NCBI GenBank assembly: GCA_963277665.1
Contig: OY728158.1
Location: 597,208,818 to 597,272,817 of the forward strand
Direction of reading: 5' to 3'
DNA length: 64,000 nt
From: Viscum album
Taxonomy: Eukaryota > Streptophyta > Magnoliopsida > Santalales > Viscaceae
Shown here: positions 32,874-47,025 of the stretch, piece by piece
Position numbering within the stretch: position 1 is the first letter of the stretch
Layout of the letters: the number at the start of each line of letters is the position of its first letter
Translations under genes and position numbers: made by a program
Notes under the pieces: model-generated
The model's database searches: none
What the model was told of the DNA's origin: nothing
Seen by the model: the letters and a program-made list of their open reading frames with translations, nothing else

Positions 32874-35800
32874 TCCACCATATCAACCCATTTTTCTCAC
32901 CTATCATGCCACTTATGTATGGAAAATTACTGCCCAAAGTTCTCCCCAAAAATAATCCCTTAGATCTTTAATCCTCCTTTTGATCAAAAACCCTCTTAAT
33001 GAAACCTTTTGTCACAAACCAAAATGAGTTACTCGATTTAGAGGTAACGTCTTCTTTAAAGATCCTTTCCTTTATTTTCCTTCTCTACCCATCCAATATA
33101 TCAATTCACATATTATGGGAAAACACCATTATCATACATATAATATTACTTTTTAATAAATATTTATGACTTAAACTTACTCACACCTTAATCTAATTGA
33201 TGTTTAACATATTTTTTCTGTGTAAAGTAAACCACTACCTCACAAAACGAGGACTGTTCATTTCTCATTTACCACCAATAATGGTGAACATTATGATGAA
33301 ACCTATATTTATATATATATATAATATGTTATATTTATTATTTCATTAATCTTTGTTATTTATTTTTAACAGACATTTGTTTACCTTCAATTTCGTGCTA
33401 ATACGATAATCTCGATTTAGGAAGTGTGGACTGCCGCCCCCTCAAAGCGATGTGATTTGTTCACACAACACATGGAGTGTATTAAGGATGTTTTTAATTA
33501 AATTATATGATATTTATGATATATTCATGATAATATAATAATTATATATATATACATATGTCATTTACATGCATTCTTTCAATAAAACAATAAAAACGGA
33601 AACAATGTTCATGCGAACAAAAGGATTACCGTCTCTATGAACGGTGTAATCTATTTCATAATTCATTATGAAATAAATTATTTTATTATAAATATATTTT
33701 AAATAAATGAAATTTATATTATGTTATATAATTTTTAATCATGATTTATGTATAAGGACCAATTCTATAAAAAATTAAGACACATGTAAAGAATAAAGTG
33801 AATGATTACTTGAAATGAAACATTAACATAGGATTATTAACCAGTGGGTAATATAAGGGACTAATAAATCCATATATAGTATTATGTATAATAATATGCT
33901 TCTGTAAAATATTTATAATAAAATTATATTTATTATAAATTAATCTTGTATAAGTGGGGAGAGAGTCAAGACAAAAGGTAAGGGGATTTCTTCTAACTTT
34001 AAATTTCTGTGAGATTCAAGCTATGTTTTCCATTATTTCCATTTGGGTGGAGTATTTAATGCCAATGATTATATTATATGTATATTTTAATTAAATTTAT
34101 GTGTATACAAATTAACATTTGATGATCCTTCTTTAATGGGTTTTAATTCTCAAAAGTTACCAAAATGGAAAAAATGTTTTTGTCTCAATTTACCTTCTTT
34201 GAGACTTATGTTTTTATGCATCTAAACTCTTTTTCAGGCTTCATAAAGTTCCATTTTACATTCCATATAATTTATCTCGTGATTTTAATTATATTATATG
34301 GTTCATTTAATTAACTTTCCTTACATGTAGATCATAATCCCAGTATACCAAGTTATAAGATCTTATTGAGGCAATCTCATTGCTTTCCAATATTGTATAT
34401 GTTTATGCTTACTAAAATCAATTATTATTTTCCATATCTCTATAATATTCATAAGATTACTTTAAAACTATTATTTAATCTTATACTCATGTAATGGTAC
34501 CATTTTTTACTCTTTGGTAGATAAGATAGCTATAAATTTTTTTTAGGAAAACCCAAATTTAACCACTCTTCAATGAGAAATATATGTTTTCTAAAAATAG
34601 GTTATTCGAATATTATACCATTCCCCAATAATATCTAAAATAAATTTTTACAATTTTTTCTTTTACCAATCCCTTGATGGTAATATTATTTTTTCCATCC
34701 TAACAAGTCACTTTTATATCCTTTTTACCATTCAAAAATAATGTTCTGTTGACCTCGTACAGTGTGTACAAGTTTACATGTCACCATTTCTATAAAGATC
34801 CCTTTTTTTAAAATAATAATATTTAGGAAAATTTATATTATATTATTTTTCAACAAAAATTGTTTTCAAAATTGTTTCAAAAATATTTTAAATTATTTCA
34901 ATGAAAATTGATTTAAAAATGTTTTCAAGCCTTATATAAAAGTTTTTAAACTGTATTCAAGGAAATAGATTTCAAAATATTCTAAAGTTTTCATGGAAAA
35001 TAATTTTCAAAATTTTTTCAATATTTATTTATAAGTTTAAAAAGTTTTACGGAAAAATGTTTTTCATAACTTTTTCTATATTCTTTTATTAGTTTTCAAG
35101 GAACATTATTTTCAAAACATTTTAAATCTTTCTTTATATGTTTTCAAAATATCATAAATGATTTTTTTAAAAATATTTTTAAACTTCATTTATATGTTTT
35201 TAAGGAAAATAATTTTTAAATAATTTTAAATCGTTATTAACGTTTTTCAAAATAATTTCAATGAAATGGTTTTTAAAACCATTTCAAGCTATCTTTCAAT
35301 GTTTTTGATTATTTTAAAACGAAAAAGGCTTTTAAAATATTTTGAATCTTATTTTTAATGTTATCAAGGAAAAAAGTTTTCAAAATGATTTCATGTCTTC
35401 ATTATATGTATTCATGGAATGTTCTAAGAAAATTATTTTCAAATGGGTTAGGTATTAAAAATTCATTTTCCAACAAGAAATGATATTTTCATTGAGAATT
35501 ATTTTTATGGTATATTTCAAAATTATTTTCTATCTAATATTACATCTATTGATTTCACTCATGCATTACTAGGAAATGATCTAAAGGTTCTATTCATAAC
35601 CTTTATATGAATATGTTATGAATAATTCCATGGTATTTATGAAACCCATTTTTCCTTAATGGTTAATGTGTTTATAAAACCCATTCATCATTCACAAGTT
35701 ATATTCTTTTGAAACCCACTTCTTTTGGCAGGTTATGTTTATGAGGAAATGATCATGAAAGCTACCACTTTCTATAGGTCATGATATGTTTACATGTTTA

Positions 35801-35935
35801 TGATACCAATTTCATTTCATGGGAGATATTACATTTTTTATTATCTTGTGGAATAGGGATGTATGATTTCATTATGTGATAGGTGAGACCTATATCTCTC
35901 TCTAATGCATTAGGTAATGATTTATATCTCATGAG

Positions 35936-36125
35936 ATAGAAAGGGATGGAACGATGGTTTACTAGGTTTACTAATACATGGCTGGAATAAGGGTTTACTT
36001 GGTTTAGTAATATAGTGATGAAATGAAGGTTTACTCAGTTCAATAATATAGGGTTGGAAATGAGGGATTACTATGTTCAGTAATACAGGGATGGAATGGG
36101 GGTTCAACCGATTCAGTGAAGGACT
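35936..36125 (+). repeat. 41-bp-type tandem repeat in A 3' LTR
   Basis: About five imperfect units of GGAATGAGGGTTTACTCGGTT...AGTAATACAGGG. This is the uninterrupted counterpart of the place where the CACTA element landed in the 5' LTR. Confidence 0.85.
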
Positions 36126-36652
36126 TTGTCTAATAAGATGGTATTGGCAATGATTCATTGGACACTATGGAAATAAGTATTTGTCTATGTGTTTCCCCAA
36201 TTTCATTTCTTATGCCTATGTTATTCTTTCATGGGTTATAATAGTTATTCATTATGATTCATGTATTATGAACTTCCAATATTTCTGCCATGATCTTTGA
36301 TATTAAGGGTATGATATTATGTTTTCATAATCACTTTATCATACCATTAATATCATGTTAATACTTACATGTCTCTCTTTTTTACCCTTACTAGGAATTT
36401 GGGCTCACCCCTTTTACTTTTCCTTTCTCCCAGGTTATTATGATATGTACTATATTTGATATTTCTAAGAGGGGTGCCAGTCATAATGAACTTAGTGGGA
36501 GATGATGTAGATCATATAAGTACCTGTTTTTGTGTTTCCATGTTTCCAAAGTCACTATACCAATTACTGTCTTTAGGAATAATTTTTTATAATGTTTATG
36601 TATTCCAAAAAATTTATTTAATATTAATTTTTTTAAATTGAGGGCCATTATA

Positions 36653-36657
36653 GGTAT
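36653..36657. repeat. Putative target-site duplication right of element A (GGTAT)
   Basis: Compare with GGCAC at 1707-1711; two C-to-T differences. Confidence 0.4.
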
Positions 36658-37556
36658 GGTTATGGTCAAATAGCTCTTAGATTCTATTATTGATTAGTGA
36701 ACTAGACCATAGATGTCAAAAAGTTATATAAGAAGCAATACCCATCTGGAAGAGTAGTGGAACTAAATTGGGTTTTTGTGTGTGATAAGATAAGTGTGTT
36801 TTTTCGTTAATGTGGTGGAGAATATAACACCGCTAGAAAAGTGATACACAATTGACTAAATGTTAGTACCTATTTCAACATGTTTCACCTTCATTTTTGG
36901 CATCCTAACTGATTAGAACCCCATGATTAATCATACATGTCTTGGAATAGTGCTTATGATTGGTGACCTACTAAGAAGTTTTATAGGGTGTCTGTGAGTG
37001 AGTAGAAACAGATTGAATGAACATGTATTGGTTTTCAGGGATACTCATTAGTCAGATAATGGACCCATGTGTGTATTAACTTGTGGTGTGTAGGGAAGTC
37101 TGCAATGGTATTATGGGAGGCCCATGGGGTCATATAAACAAGTTCATGGTCATAAGAGGACTAGTCATGATAGAACCAACCAATATTTCATTATGACAGG
37201 GTACCGTATGAATTAAGAGAATAGATCAAGATGATTAAGATGATTTTACACTTCTAGAAAACCCTAGAATACTCTCTGTCTAGTTTCACCACTTATAATA
37301 TTGATGTGCTGGACTGAAGTGGGGAGAATATATTGGTAAATCTATGTTTCTTGAATATCACACATAGACCACTATTAAAAAACCATAAAATCAATCGTAA
37401 TATCATGATAAACTAATAGTGGTAAAGGAATGAGTGCTCATTTCTCTTGAGTAGGGATATTGTACTATTATGGAGCACTCTACCCAGTATTTCGAGTAGG
37501 TTCACCTATCTCTACATCTTTTATCTATTTACTATGTCAAATAACTGAGGTTTTAG
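36658..37556. other. No gene recognised; flank of element A, probably 5' part of element C
   Basis: Translated frames give no motif I recognise. It precedes gag-like text of element C, so it may be the C leader or LTR, but no matching LTR copy was found in the window. Confidence 0.35.
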
Positions 37557-38300
37557 ATGGAATTCAGGTATGATTTTCTATCTTTGTATATTATTATATT
37601 CCTACCCACCATTTTAGAGGTTATAAACATGAAAGCTATGGACGAGACACATTTGTTTAGGAATATAGGACTCTTCGGAGCACCAGTGATGAAAACAGGT
37701 AACATGAGTTTGTTTTATGGATGGAAGAGGATGTGGGAAGACCAACATTATGGTATGGGAAGGGATGTTAATCACATATTAGGGTAGATTCAAGTGGTAT
37801 ATTACTAGAGTGGGATAAATTTACATCTAAAACAAGATTGTATGGAAGCATTAAGGTTGTTTAAATCATATAAGAAATGTGTTAACCAAAAGAGCTTCAT
37901 TATGTTGTAATCCAAGGGTAATAGAGTTGGAGAAAACTTCACCAAGATATATTTATTTATATTTGACTCAAAAAAGGTGTTTGTTCTCAGTCTCATGCTA
38001 AGGGTGATTCTCAAGTTCTGAATAAAGGGTAGGGTGAGGTTGTATGTATGTATGTAGTGGGGTCTGCACTAGATGAGTCCATGGAAGTATTGAAAATTGA
38101 AAGAGTTTTAGTGTTCATTTCATTTTCTATGGTTATATCCTTATTTTATAAGGGTGAGTTATTCCTTTATCTCATTCGATCTTATTAATGTGTCAAGATT
38201 ATAATTTTATATTACTCATTTTAGGATTACCCTCTCCACTTATATTGGAAACAATCTAGTGAAAGGTTTTATATGTCCCATGTGTTGAGTTATGGTTGAT
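37557..38300 (+). pseudogene. Gag and protease region of element C, decayed
   Basis: The assignment is mainly positional, upstream of RT. The 76-codon ORF 37557-37787 and the following frames give text such as INLHLKQDCMEALRLFKS and RVGENFTKIYLF that fits gypsy Gag loosely. The later frames near 38080-38260 suggest the protease region, but no clear DSGA/DTGA active site survives. Confidence 0.4.
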
Positions 38301-38616
38301 AACCATGAAACCATTCAAGAAATTGTTATTCTAGATATTTTTATCATTGATATAATCATTTTAATTAATTCGATGATAAGATATAAATCCTAGATCAATT
38401 ATTTTCATCATTGTTTCAAAAATCATCTTCTTTTATAGAGTCACTCATGTCTTCTTGGTTGAGTGGTTTCCTAGATCTAGTATATATATTCCAATTTCCA
38501 CTAGTTCATAGGTGATATCATGTTAGTGTTTATAAATGTTCCTTGATTATGTTTATCCATGTCTTAGTGGGCCTATTATAGCAGTGTTGAGTAAGTATCC
38601 AAAAAATTTTCTAAAC

Positions 38617-40849
38617 GATTTCATAGGATTAACTCCCCATAAGAGAGTTTAGTTTTTGATATTGTCAATCATAGGGATAGCACCCATGTATTTTATTATG
38701 TACCTTAGGGAACTCTCTAAATTGAAATAACTAAATGATAATCTTCAGGATCTTGAGGATTAGGGATATATTCATCCTAGTGCTTCACAATGGGAATCTC
38801 CAATTCTATTTATAAACAAGGAAGACAAGAGTCTTTAACTTTATTTGTTATTTTTAGAAACATAACTTGAAGATAATTATGATAAAATATCACATTACTA
38901 GGATTGATAAAAATTTTATAAACTAAAGAGATAAGGATGATTTTCAATGATTGATCTACAATCGATGTGACATCAATAGAGGGTTTGAGAGGATGATATT
39001 CCTAATATAGTGTTTTAGAGTAGGTATGTTATTTATGAATATATAGTTATTATGTTTACACTTTCTAATTATCTTATGGTGTTGATATATTATATGAATA
39101 AAATACTGAAATAGTTCTTGTTTTAATTCATAGTTTTCTATGTGGATGATATCCTTGTTTATTCCAAACCATAGAAAGATCATTCTGAGCATCTAAATAT
39201 CATCCATGGGATCATGAATGAAAATTTCATTTATTGTAATCTATCCAAATTTAAATTTTTTATTTAGGTGGTGAATGTTTTTGTTGATGACGTTTTTTAA
39301 AAGGGAATCTTAGTTGATCATTATTATATTTCTATATTAGTGTCATGGGAGTATCCAAAATTTTTTATTTAGATTAAGAGTTACTTGTGATTATCTGGTT
39401 GTTGTAGGTACATTTTTTGAGAGTTAAAAAATATTTCATCTTCTAAGATAGTGTTAACTTATAAGGGTATTATGTTTTTTTGTAGAAATTTATTATAGAA
39501 AATATTTGATGATATAAAAATGAGATTCACTTCACCTTTGGTCGTCATTATTCATGAATTGGGTTTGGGATATGGTTTGTTGTACAAAAATCATGTATTG
39601 GTTTGGGTTTTTTCTAATATAGGGGAGATAGGTAGAATCTGATGGTTCTCAGTAGTTATTTCCTCATAAGAACTACCCCATACATGATCTTAAATTAGCT
39701 ATAGTGATGCATGGTCTCAAGAATTGAAACCATGACCTCTTTTTGGAGAGATTTATAATTAATTAAAAAAATATGATTATAATGTATATCTTCACCTAGA
39801 GGTATCTGAACATGAGAAGAAGATAATAGTTATATTACCATTACAGAATTTATTTTGATATTTCCTAAATCCCCTTAAAAGAAAATTTGTTCACTAATGT
39901 TTTGAGAAGAATGTTTCCAACCAATGAAGTGAAGGAATTAGTGTATGAGTGGTTATTAGTAATATTATTTTGATGAGAAACACTTGGGTGATGAGAGAGA
40001 AAATGAATAGGTATTACTAGCTTGTTCTCAAGAAAGATCACTTGTGGATGATCAGATTCAACATGGATAGGTAAAGGATTCATAGTATCAATACCATAGT
40101 AGGAATATTTTTAGTGGGGAGACAACGTGTGAGTTGTCTTAGTCTCCTAATGTTGCAACACACTTCAGATGTAGGATGGTTATTTTGATATAACAGAGAC
40201 AACAAATTTTTGGTTGTGGTCATCAATCTAATTATTCTATAAACCATGGAGCTACCAAGATTCATATTTACTTAATAACTCATTACTAGTGGTCAATAAT
40301 GAGATAATCGATTGTAAATTTCGTGTATTTGTTCCTTACATGACAATGAATTATTGCATAACATTAGAGGCCAACTGGTTTTATTTTAACATTACCCCTT
40401 TTATTATGTAAGTTGGAAGAGGTATATATGGACATTGTTATTTTTAATCCTCAGAATCCTATAAGTAAGGATGTGTATGGGTTATTATTTATTGAAAGAT
40501 AAAATTTCCTCACTTACTACCAATTAATGATATGATGAAGATAAATGATATTGGGAATTATTACGCATGAATGATTTTTTGTCTTGATGGTGTTCCATAA
40601 ACTATCATTTCAGATAGGGATATATAATTCATTTTACATTTTTTGAGTGGATTTTTGGTATTGATAGGTTCTCAGTTAGAGTTGATCATGGCCTATTATA
40701 CCCCAATATATGGAAAACAAGAGAAAATATTTTAGATTCTTTATTATATGATTAACTCATGTATTCAAGAATTTAGTTGATATTTGGAGAAATAGATTCC
40801 ATTGAAAGAGCTCTCCAATAGTAAAATTGAACAATAATTGATCATGATG
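38617..40849 (+). pseudogene. Pol (RT, RNase H, integrase) of element C, first part
   Basis: RT starts with DFIGLTPHKRV and, in the same frame, LQDLED*GYIHPSASQWESP-type text (38617-38840), i.e. the LPGLPP...PSVSPWGAPVLFVKKKDG block with three in-frame stops. FIVFYVDDILVYSKP (39127-39171) contains the catalytic YVDD (39139-39150). RNase H shows NYPIHDLKLAIV (about 39670). Integrase shows ATKIHIYLITHY (about 40250, the HPG-x-TKMYxDLxxxYWW region), RPTGFI and MDIV (about 40430), and a HEWF-like VFHKLSFQIG segment (about 40590). Element D interrupts it near 40854. Integrase and RT copy and insert the element DNA in autonomous relatives; this copy is dead. Confidence 0.85.
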
Positions 40850-40854
40850 GATCT

Positions 40855-41989
40855 TATAACAACCCATATCATTAATACACATTATTTTAGGATTTATTTA
40901 ATAATGGTACATTTAATATAAACCTAGAATATCTTAGGACCTAGTATCTTTATGATATTAAGAACATTGCATAACAATTTAAAACAAGAGTAAAAAATCA
41001 TTATTCAAAAACACTAAAACATTACCTTATATTCCATGGATCTTCTAAATCTACAATGGATAACCTTAGTGTGTACATAAGAAATGGGTTTCCTATAAAT
41101 ATCGTTAAAGGAATATTAAGAGAATAACATGTTCAAAATAATACATGAGATTCAATATGATAATGAATAGTACATAAAAGGGATGAGAATCATATTATTG
41201 AACATCAAAGAATAATAAAATATGATAACATAAAAGCAACATGGGAATATAGAATCAATAAAAAATATTACTTCATAAACATAAGTCAAGGATAATAACA
41301 AAGGAATCATAACATATTGTTCATAGAATAACCTCCCATAAACCATATGTGGCATCTCTTGAGATAATAACATTTACTAATTAATTTGTGGGTATATAAT
41401 TCTAGGCCAACCTAACACTTTTATATCATGTACTTGAAAAAGTGTGCCACATAGATCACAAAAAATAATGATTTAGTTCACCAATTTTTACCCCTTGATT
41501 ATGTATTTCTGAATAAATACATTGAAATAAATAATAAATTAATGATAGGTGAAACTAGGTGAATAAATTTGAGTTTTAATAGGAATGGGTATTCACTATA
41601 ATAATTCTTGTAATGGAAAATCCTCAGAAGATATCATGATTATAAAGGGTGTATATAAGGAATCATGGAAGGGTTAACTAAGAGTGATAAGGGTATCTCA
41701 ACACTTTTAAATCTTAAGGGTTTTAATAATGGTGAGTTAAAAAATATCCCAACACGAAAAATTGAAAAAAGTGATATTTGGAGAAGATTATTGAATAAAG
41801 AATAGAAATATAAGAACCCATAGCTACATTTTGGATTCATAATGGTCTTTCAAATTAGACAACATATAACATGTAATGTTAAAAATAACAATATTAGTGT
41901 ACATGATTTATATATATAAATTACATAGTAATTAATTTATTTATTGAAAAAAGATATTTCATTTATAAACAACCAGGTCACTAAATTCT
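40855..41989 (-). repeat. Element D 3' LTR (left copy)
   Basis: About 1.13 kb, aligned with 47026-48180 through several blocks. On the minus strand it starts TTTAGTGACCTGG just after the polypurine tract and ends GGGTTGTTATA. Confidence 0.8.
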
Positions 41990-44900
41990 TCCACCCTTCA
42001 ATAATTTATCCATCAGAATTTTCTTTTCATACACTATAATAAATGAGGATACATCTATTTTATCACTATTCTAGTTACAATGTCACTTCCAAAAACATTT
42101 AGTCCCCATAAAACAAATTTAACAAGTGAGTTGTATTATTTATTCTATATTTTCTCTATAAATTATGATCTTCACTAGTTTCTCCACACATGAAATATCA
42201 TTATACAATGCTACCACCTTTAGATTCATCACATGTGAAGGATTTAGTATGTAATTCCTCAATAGGTGTACATAGAACACATCATGTACTTGAGATAGAT
42301 TATGTGGGAGTGATAGCTGATAGGCCACTACTTTGATTCTATCATGTATCTAAATGTTGCCGTTGAATCTTGGAAAAAAAATTACTATCTTCCCAAAACT
42401 TATGAATTTTTTCTATTGTTATATATGATGGAACAATTTATCTTCAACATCAAGCTCTAGGTCTCATTAACAATTGTCTGCATATCTCCTATATCGACAT
42501 TGTGAATATTTCACAATAGTTTTAATGGTTTGAACCTTATATGTCATCTCTTGGATAAGATAATACCAACATATTACTCTATCAAACATCATCCAAGTAT
42601 GTTAGAGTCTAAAACCTCTTACCAATGGAATATATATAATGTTTTTTTAATTTCAGAATTGAAACTATTATTATATGAGAACTATATTAGGTTAAGGAGT
42701 TGATACCAACATACTTTTAAATACATTAAACATGATCTCATCATATCCCCTCGAGTTAGTATATTTCTTTCAGACTTAACATCCTTCTGGGGGTGATAAT
42801 CCCTAATTAATATTAGTTCTTAATCCAACACTTTCTAAAGGCATCTCCAAAACCTTTTCATAATCCTTAGATTGTGATTTTATACAGTGGGTAGTGTAAC
42901 ACCATACAACCTTACCAATTCTAATATATATTGTTTTTATATTTGGTTAAAAAATAAATATTCATCAATAGTTTTGAAATTTTCTCTATTTTTAAGGATA
43001 TTTAATACTATCTTGATATAATTTTTAACATTTAGTGTCCTGGGGAGTATAGTGATGAAATCGATGGGTGTCATTTCCCATTTCCTTATTGGTATGGTAA
43101 ATGGTTCCATCATACCCTTGGTATTTTTTTCACTCTGCCTTGTCATGTGGGCATACAAAGGATTGAGATTCAAATTATGCAATATATCTATTAATTTTAT
43201 CCCAAAAAATGTTTTTATTGAGATATCTATACAACATAGTTCTTCATATTTGAATATATAATGATGACCTATGTGCATAATCTATGATTTCTAATGTATG
43301 CTTTGGTTTTTTAGGCATGTATTTAGGTTCTAATCATTACAATAACATCATTTGAAAAGTTGGTCTTTATAATATTTTATAACATTTTCTATAACACATA
43401 ATCATCTTTCTAGGCCTCATTGATCATATCAAGAATGGATGGTTGAGCAGTTATTTGAGAATTTTAAGATGAATATCCTTCTATTATTCATATATACATC
43501 TTTTTAATGTCCATGAAAATTGGATCTCATTCAATCCTCATCATGGATAGGGTTATGATATATTTTATACTTAGAGTATCATCTACTTGGTTCTCATTAC
43601 CATGATGGCAATGGATTGAAAAATCTTAATCCTTGACCACCTATATAAACCATTATTGGTTCATATAAATATCTTCTTTAATATATACTTGAAATGTTTA
43701 TCATCTCTATATATATATATCACACTTTTCTCTATATAGGTAATTTTTCCAAATCATCAATGTAAAGTTCACTATAGCCAATTATAGATCATGCATTGGG
43801 TAGTTTTTCTCATGTATTTTTAATTAGTGGGACGTATATGCTATCACATATTCATATTTCAAGAGTTGAAAAACCAATTATTTTTTATATGGATCACTAA
43901 ATATCACCAATAATTCCCCCTAGTTGGTAATGTGAGTATAGGTTCAGTGATTAACCACTTATTAAACTATTTAAATATCTCTTCACATTTATCAGTCCTA
44001 AAAAACATAACAACTTTTCAATTGAGATTACATATTGTTCTCTAAAATCATGATACGATTCTCAAAGTCAATTATTTTACCATGCTAATACAAGATAATA
44101 TGTATTTCAATCATATATTTTGGTATATTAAATTATATAATTTCCTTTTTTAAAGGATCCATAGATATCTATTTCTAGGTGATAAAAAGACCCTAGAAAA
44201 TTACTTTTTATATCTAAAACTCTCATTCAGTCATCATCAAAAAAAAATTCCATTCAACAAGTCATCAGTACACAATTAAAATTATCCACATGTTCCTACA
44301 TTATTTTAGAGTACATAAGAATATAAACTATAAATACTACCACAAAATTTTCAATGTAATACATAATTACTATTCATTAATTCAATGAATATTTTTGGAG
44401 CATTAATGTTACCAAATGTAATCAGTATCAACACATAGTTCTGATACATTGTACAAAAATAAGTCTCTAGGATATCCTCATTATTCACCTTTACTTGATA
44501 ATATTTATAATGAATATCCACCTTAGATAATTATTGTGCACCACATATCTGATAAAAAAATCATCAACCCATTAAAGAGGATAGATGTTCTTTATATTGA
44601 TCTAGTTGAACTCACAATGATCAATATAGAGGTTCACTTACCCATACATTTTGACAAAGAGAGCCAGTGCACCCCATAGTATAAAAATTGGGAATATAAA
44701 ACAATTATAAATATTATCATATAGTTTCATCTCCATATACTCATGTTGAATAGTTTATATTCTATAGAAAGTCTTGGATTTTGTAAAATATCAATGTATA
44801 ATCATCATCGAGAACTCATCCTCTAATATAAGAGATAGACTATATAATTCATTAGGAAACAACTTAGTGTATTACTTCAAAATGGGATTGTATTCAAGAA

Positions 44901-47025
44901 TGCTATTTCCTTAGTTTCAATAAATTGAGCATGATACATGTGATCAAAAGGCAATAATTCCAATTACTGATATCATGACACTGAAATATATTCATCATCC
45001 TCGTTACTTTTTTATAAAACTAGAGGAAAATTTTGGATACAAAGGGAGATTTACTTCTCATAGACATTTATGTGGGCTCTATATAATGAAATAAAATCCA
45101 TATCTAAAATAACATAAAAATTTTATAATGGTAGAATAAATAGGTTTTCATAGTAATTCATCCAAAAATTATGGATATGGTATGAGTTATATTCTTGGGA
45201 TATAACAATTGACCCATTTACCCTCTTCACAAATAAATCAACTTCCATGTTTTGAGGTTGTGTTTGACAACATATACTAATCATTATGTATCCAAAAGAA
45301 TGTGTATAACTATAATAACAAATTACCTTCAATATTATTTATTTAATAACTATAGTACATATAAATAATTTTTTTGGTTTCCACCTCAACAATTGTGATG
45401 TCATAATTTTCCATTGATATCTCGTTCACGGAGGTTATTAACATCTGTAATAATCAAAAAATCTTTTTTTATATCAGTAATTCTCAAAGTATTATTTATA
45501 TATAGATTTGAATGATTGGACAATAGGATGTGGTTTGATTGGGGAATTTTTTTATCCCATCAAGTTGGAGGTTTTATCATGTCAAAAATCATTAACTTGG
45601 TACCCATCATCCCAGCACCTAAATCATTCCATATCCCCTTTAGGAAATTTATGGGATTCCTCTTCTAATACATTTTATAAGTGGTATATTGTAATTTATT
45701 TCCACTATTATATTTATCCATCATAACATCAAAATAAAAATCTATTATCCACTTCTTATCCCTATAATAACCAGGATATTTATATATATCCAATACAAAT
45801 ATGAGGGAACATTATATAATTCCATCATATCTGTCAAATTTTCAAATGACTAAGGATTTTTTTACTCATATTTATCCCACCAAAGAAGAGGTTAACTTTA
45901 ATTTTCAGGGTAATACAAATTTTCGAGTTATATTATGCATTGATTATTATGTACTCTTTATATCCCCCAATTGATTCACCATCATTTTTCATAAGACTAT
46001 AGAAATATCTCTATATTTTTAATCAAATTTTGTGATAAAAAATATTTGTTTAATTTCTTTCTAGAATTCCTAAAACATCACAACTTTAGTATCCTCTAAG
46101 GAAATCTTAATATTAACCAACATCCACAATTTATCATCGTATCCTTTCATATGAAAAAAATTATCATGACTTTCCCTTCCTTAGAGAATTTAAGGACAGA
46201 GAATATAATTTCAATGGAGGTGATTTATTTTTCCATGGTTAAAGGATCAGAAGAACCATTGAAATTCACTGGACTTTATTTCCTAAAGGTATCAATTAAA
46301 GATTTTTCATTTTTATGGGATTCAATAAGTCTTCTTGATTCATGTTCTAGTTCAAAAAAATAATTTAATTCGAAAACTATTTCAATGTTGTTCCCAATTT
46401 CTACTCTCACTAGGTTGGGAATCCAATTTGGGTAGTCATCACATTACTAATCACATTGGTCATTGACACAGTTTCTCTTATTTAGATCCATTGAATAAAA
46501 ATGAATGAAATAATTAGGGATGATTATTTTAAAACAATTAAAATCATAAATAGGAATCCATGAACATTAAAGGGGTAACTCGTAATTACAATATATTCCT
46601 TAACCTCTGAATTTTTCATTTTCCACATTAGTTATCCATGAGTTAATTCCTAATATAAAACATAATAAGAATTCTATTCCCTTCATAATTATTTTTAAAG
46701 AGAATGTGAATTTAGAAATGAAAACCCTCTAGTAGTGTCAAACTAGGTGTGCATAAGGCCAATTTTTGTGCACTAGATGATGATTTTTTCCATCTCAATG
46801 TTCCCTTTTTAGCATTATTACACATTGGTATCATTTTTACTTATCAACATCCACCTATTTCATCCAAACTTGTGCGTATCTTTCTGGAAAAAACATACAC
46901 TATACGTTTCCAAAGTTTTGTGATATTTTCCTATCATTAGTATTATTCCTATTTATTTCACCATTGTACATAATTGTAAACCCCAAAATAACATGACATT
47001 TCATTGATACCAATTATAACAACTC
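41990..47025 (-). pseudogene. Gag-pol of element D, decayed
   Basis: Reading right to left: RT near 44700-44560 (VHWLSLSKCMGK and STRSI, the PWGAPVLFVKKKDG...YRELNK block). The RT active site at 44334-44320 reads F-I-V-Y-I where F-I-D-D-I is expected, so both catalytic Asp are lost. RNase H has NYPMHDL (43805-43784). Integrase lies at 43278-42937, with EPFTIPIRKWEMTPIDFIT matching the LPIPEWKWExxxMDFV block. The integrase C-terminal end lies at 42328-42140, with AYQLSLPHNLSQVHDVFYV matching YRLALPPxLSxVHxVFHVS. Gag and protease to the right (about 45000-47000) are too decayed to name. Stops and frameshifts abound. Confidence 0.85.
47014..47025 (-). promoter_or_regulatory. Primer-binding site of element D
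   Basis: TTGGTATCAATG on the minus strand directly follows the 5' LTR end. TTGGTATCAGAG would be the intact tRNA-Met site. Confidence 0.7.

Larger units (their letters stand above)
1712..36652 (+). mobile_element. LTR retrotransposon A: old, gag-only, Ty3/gypsy-derived, interrupted by the CACTA element
   Basis: The two LTRs begin TATAACACACTGAGATTTT and TAAAACACCCCGAGATTTT and end CTCTATA and CCATTATA. They can be followed in parallel through a TATA box, a TTTTCAAAA-rich zone, a 41-bp tandem repeat and a CCCCAGG motif. The interior (29252-31719) holds a degenerate primer-binding site, a broken zinc-knuckle gag relic, a tRNA-like segment and a polypurine tract, but no protease, RT or integrase. 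The LTRs have diverged strongly, with many substitutions and indels, so the element is old. The 22.5-kb CACTA transposon lies in its 5' LTR. Known context: gag-only elements with long terminal repeats resemble the TR-GAG/LARD classes; the assignment is inferred from structure. Confidence 0.85.
31720..36652 (+). repeat. Element A 3' LTR
   Basis: It starts TAAAACACCCCGAGATTTTG and ends GGGCCATTATA; about 4.93 kb. The order of landmarks equals the 5' LTR: TATA box 32866, GTGATTTGTTCACACAAC at 33459, ACCGTCTCTATGAACGG at about 33630, TTTTCAAAA zone 34800-35530, 41-bp tandem 35936-36125, CCCCAGG-like motif about 36430. Small ORFs inside it have no family. Confidence 0.85.

Noticed and set aside
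43052..43261. 69-codon plus-strand ORF
   Set aside because: Antisense shadow of the element D integrase relic (minus strand 42937-43278).
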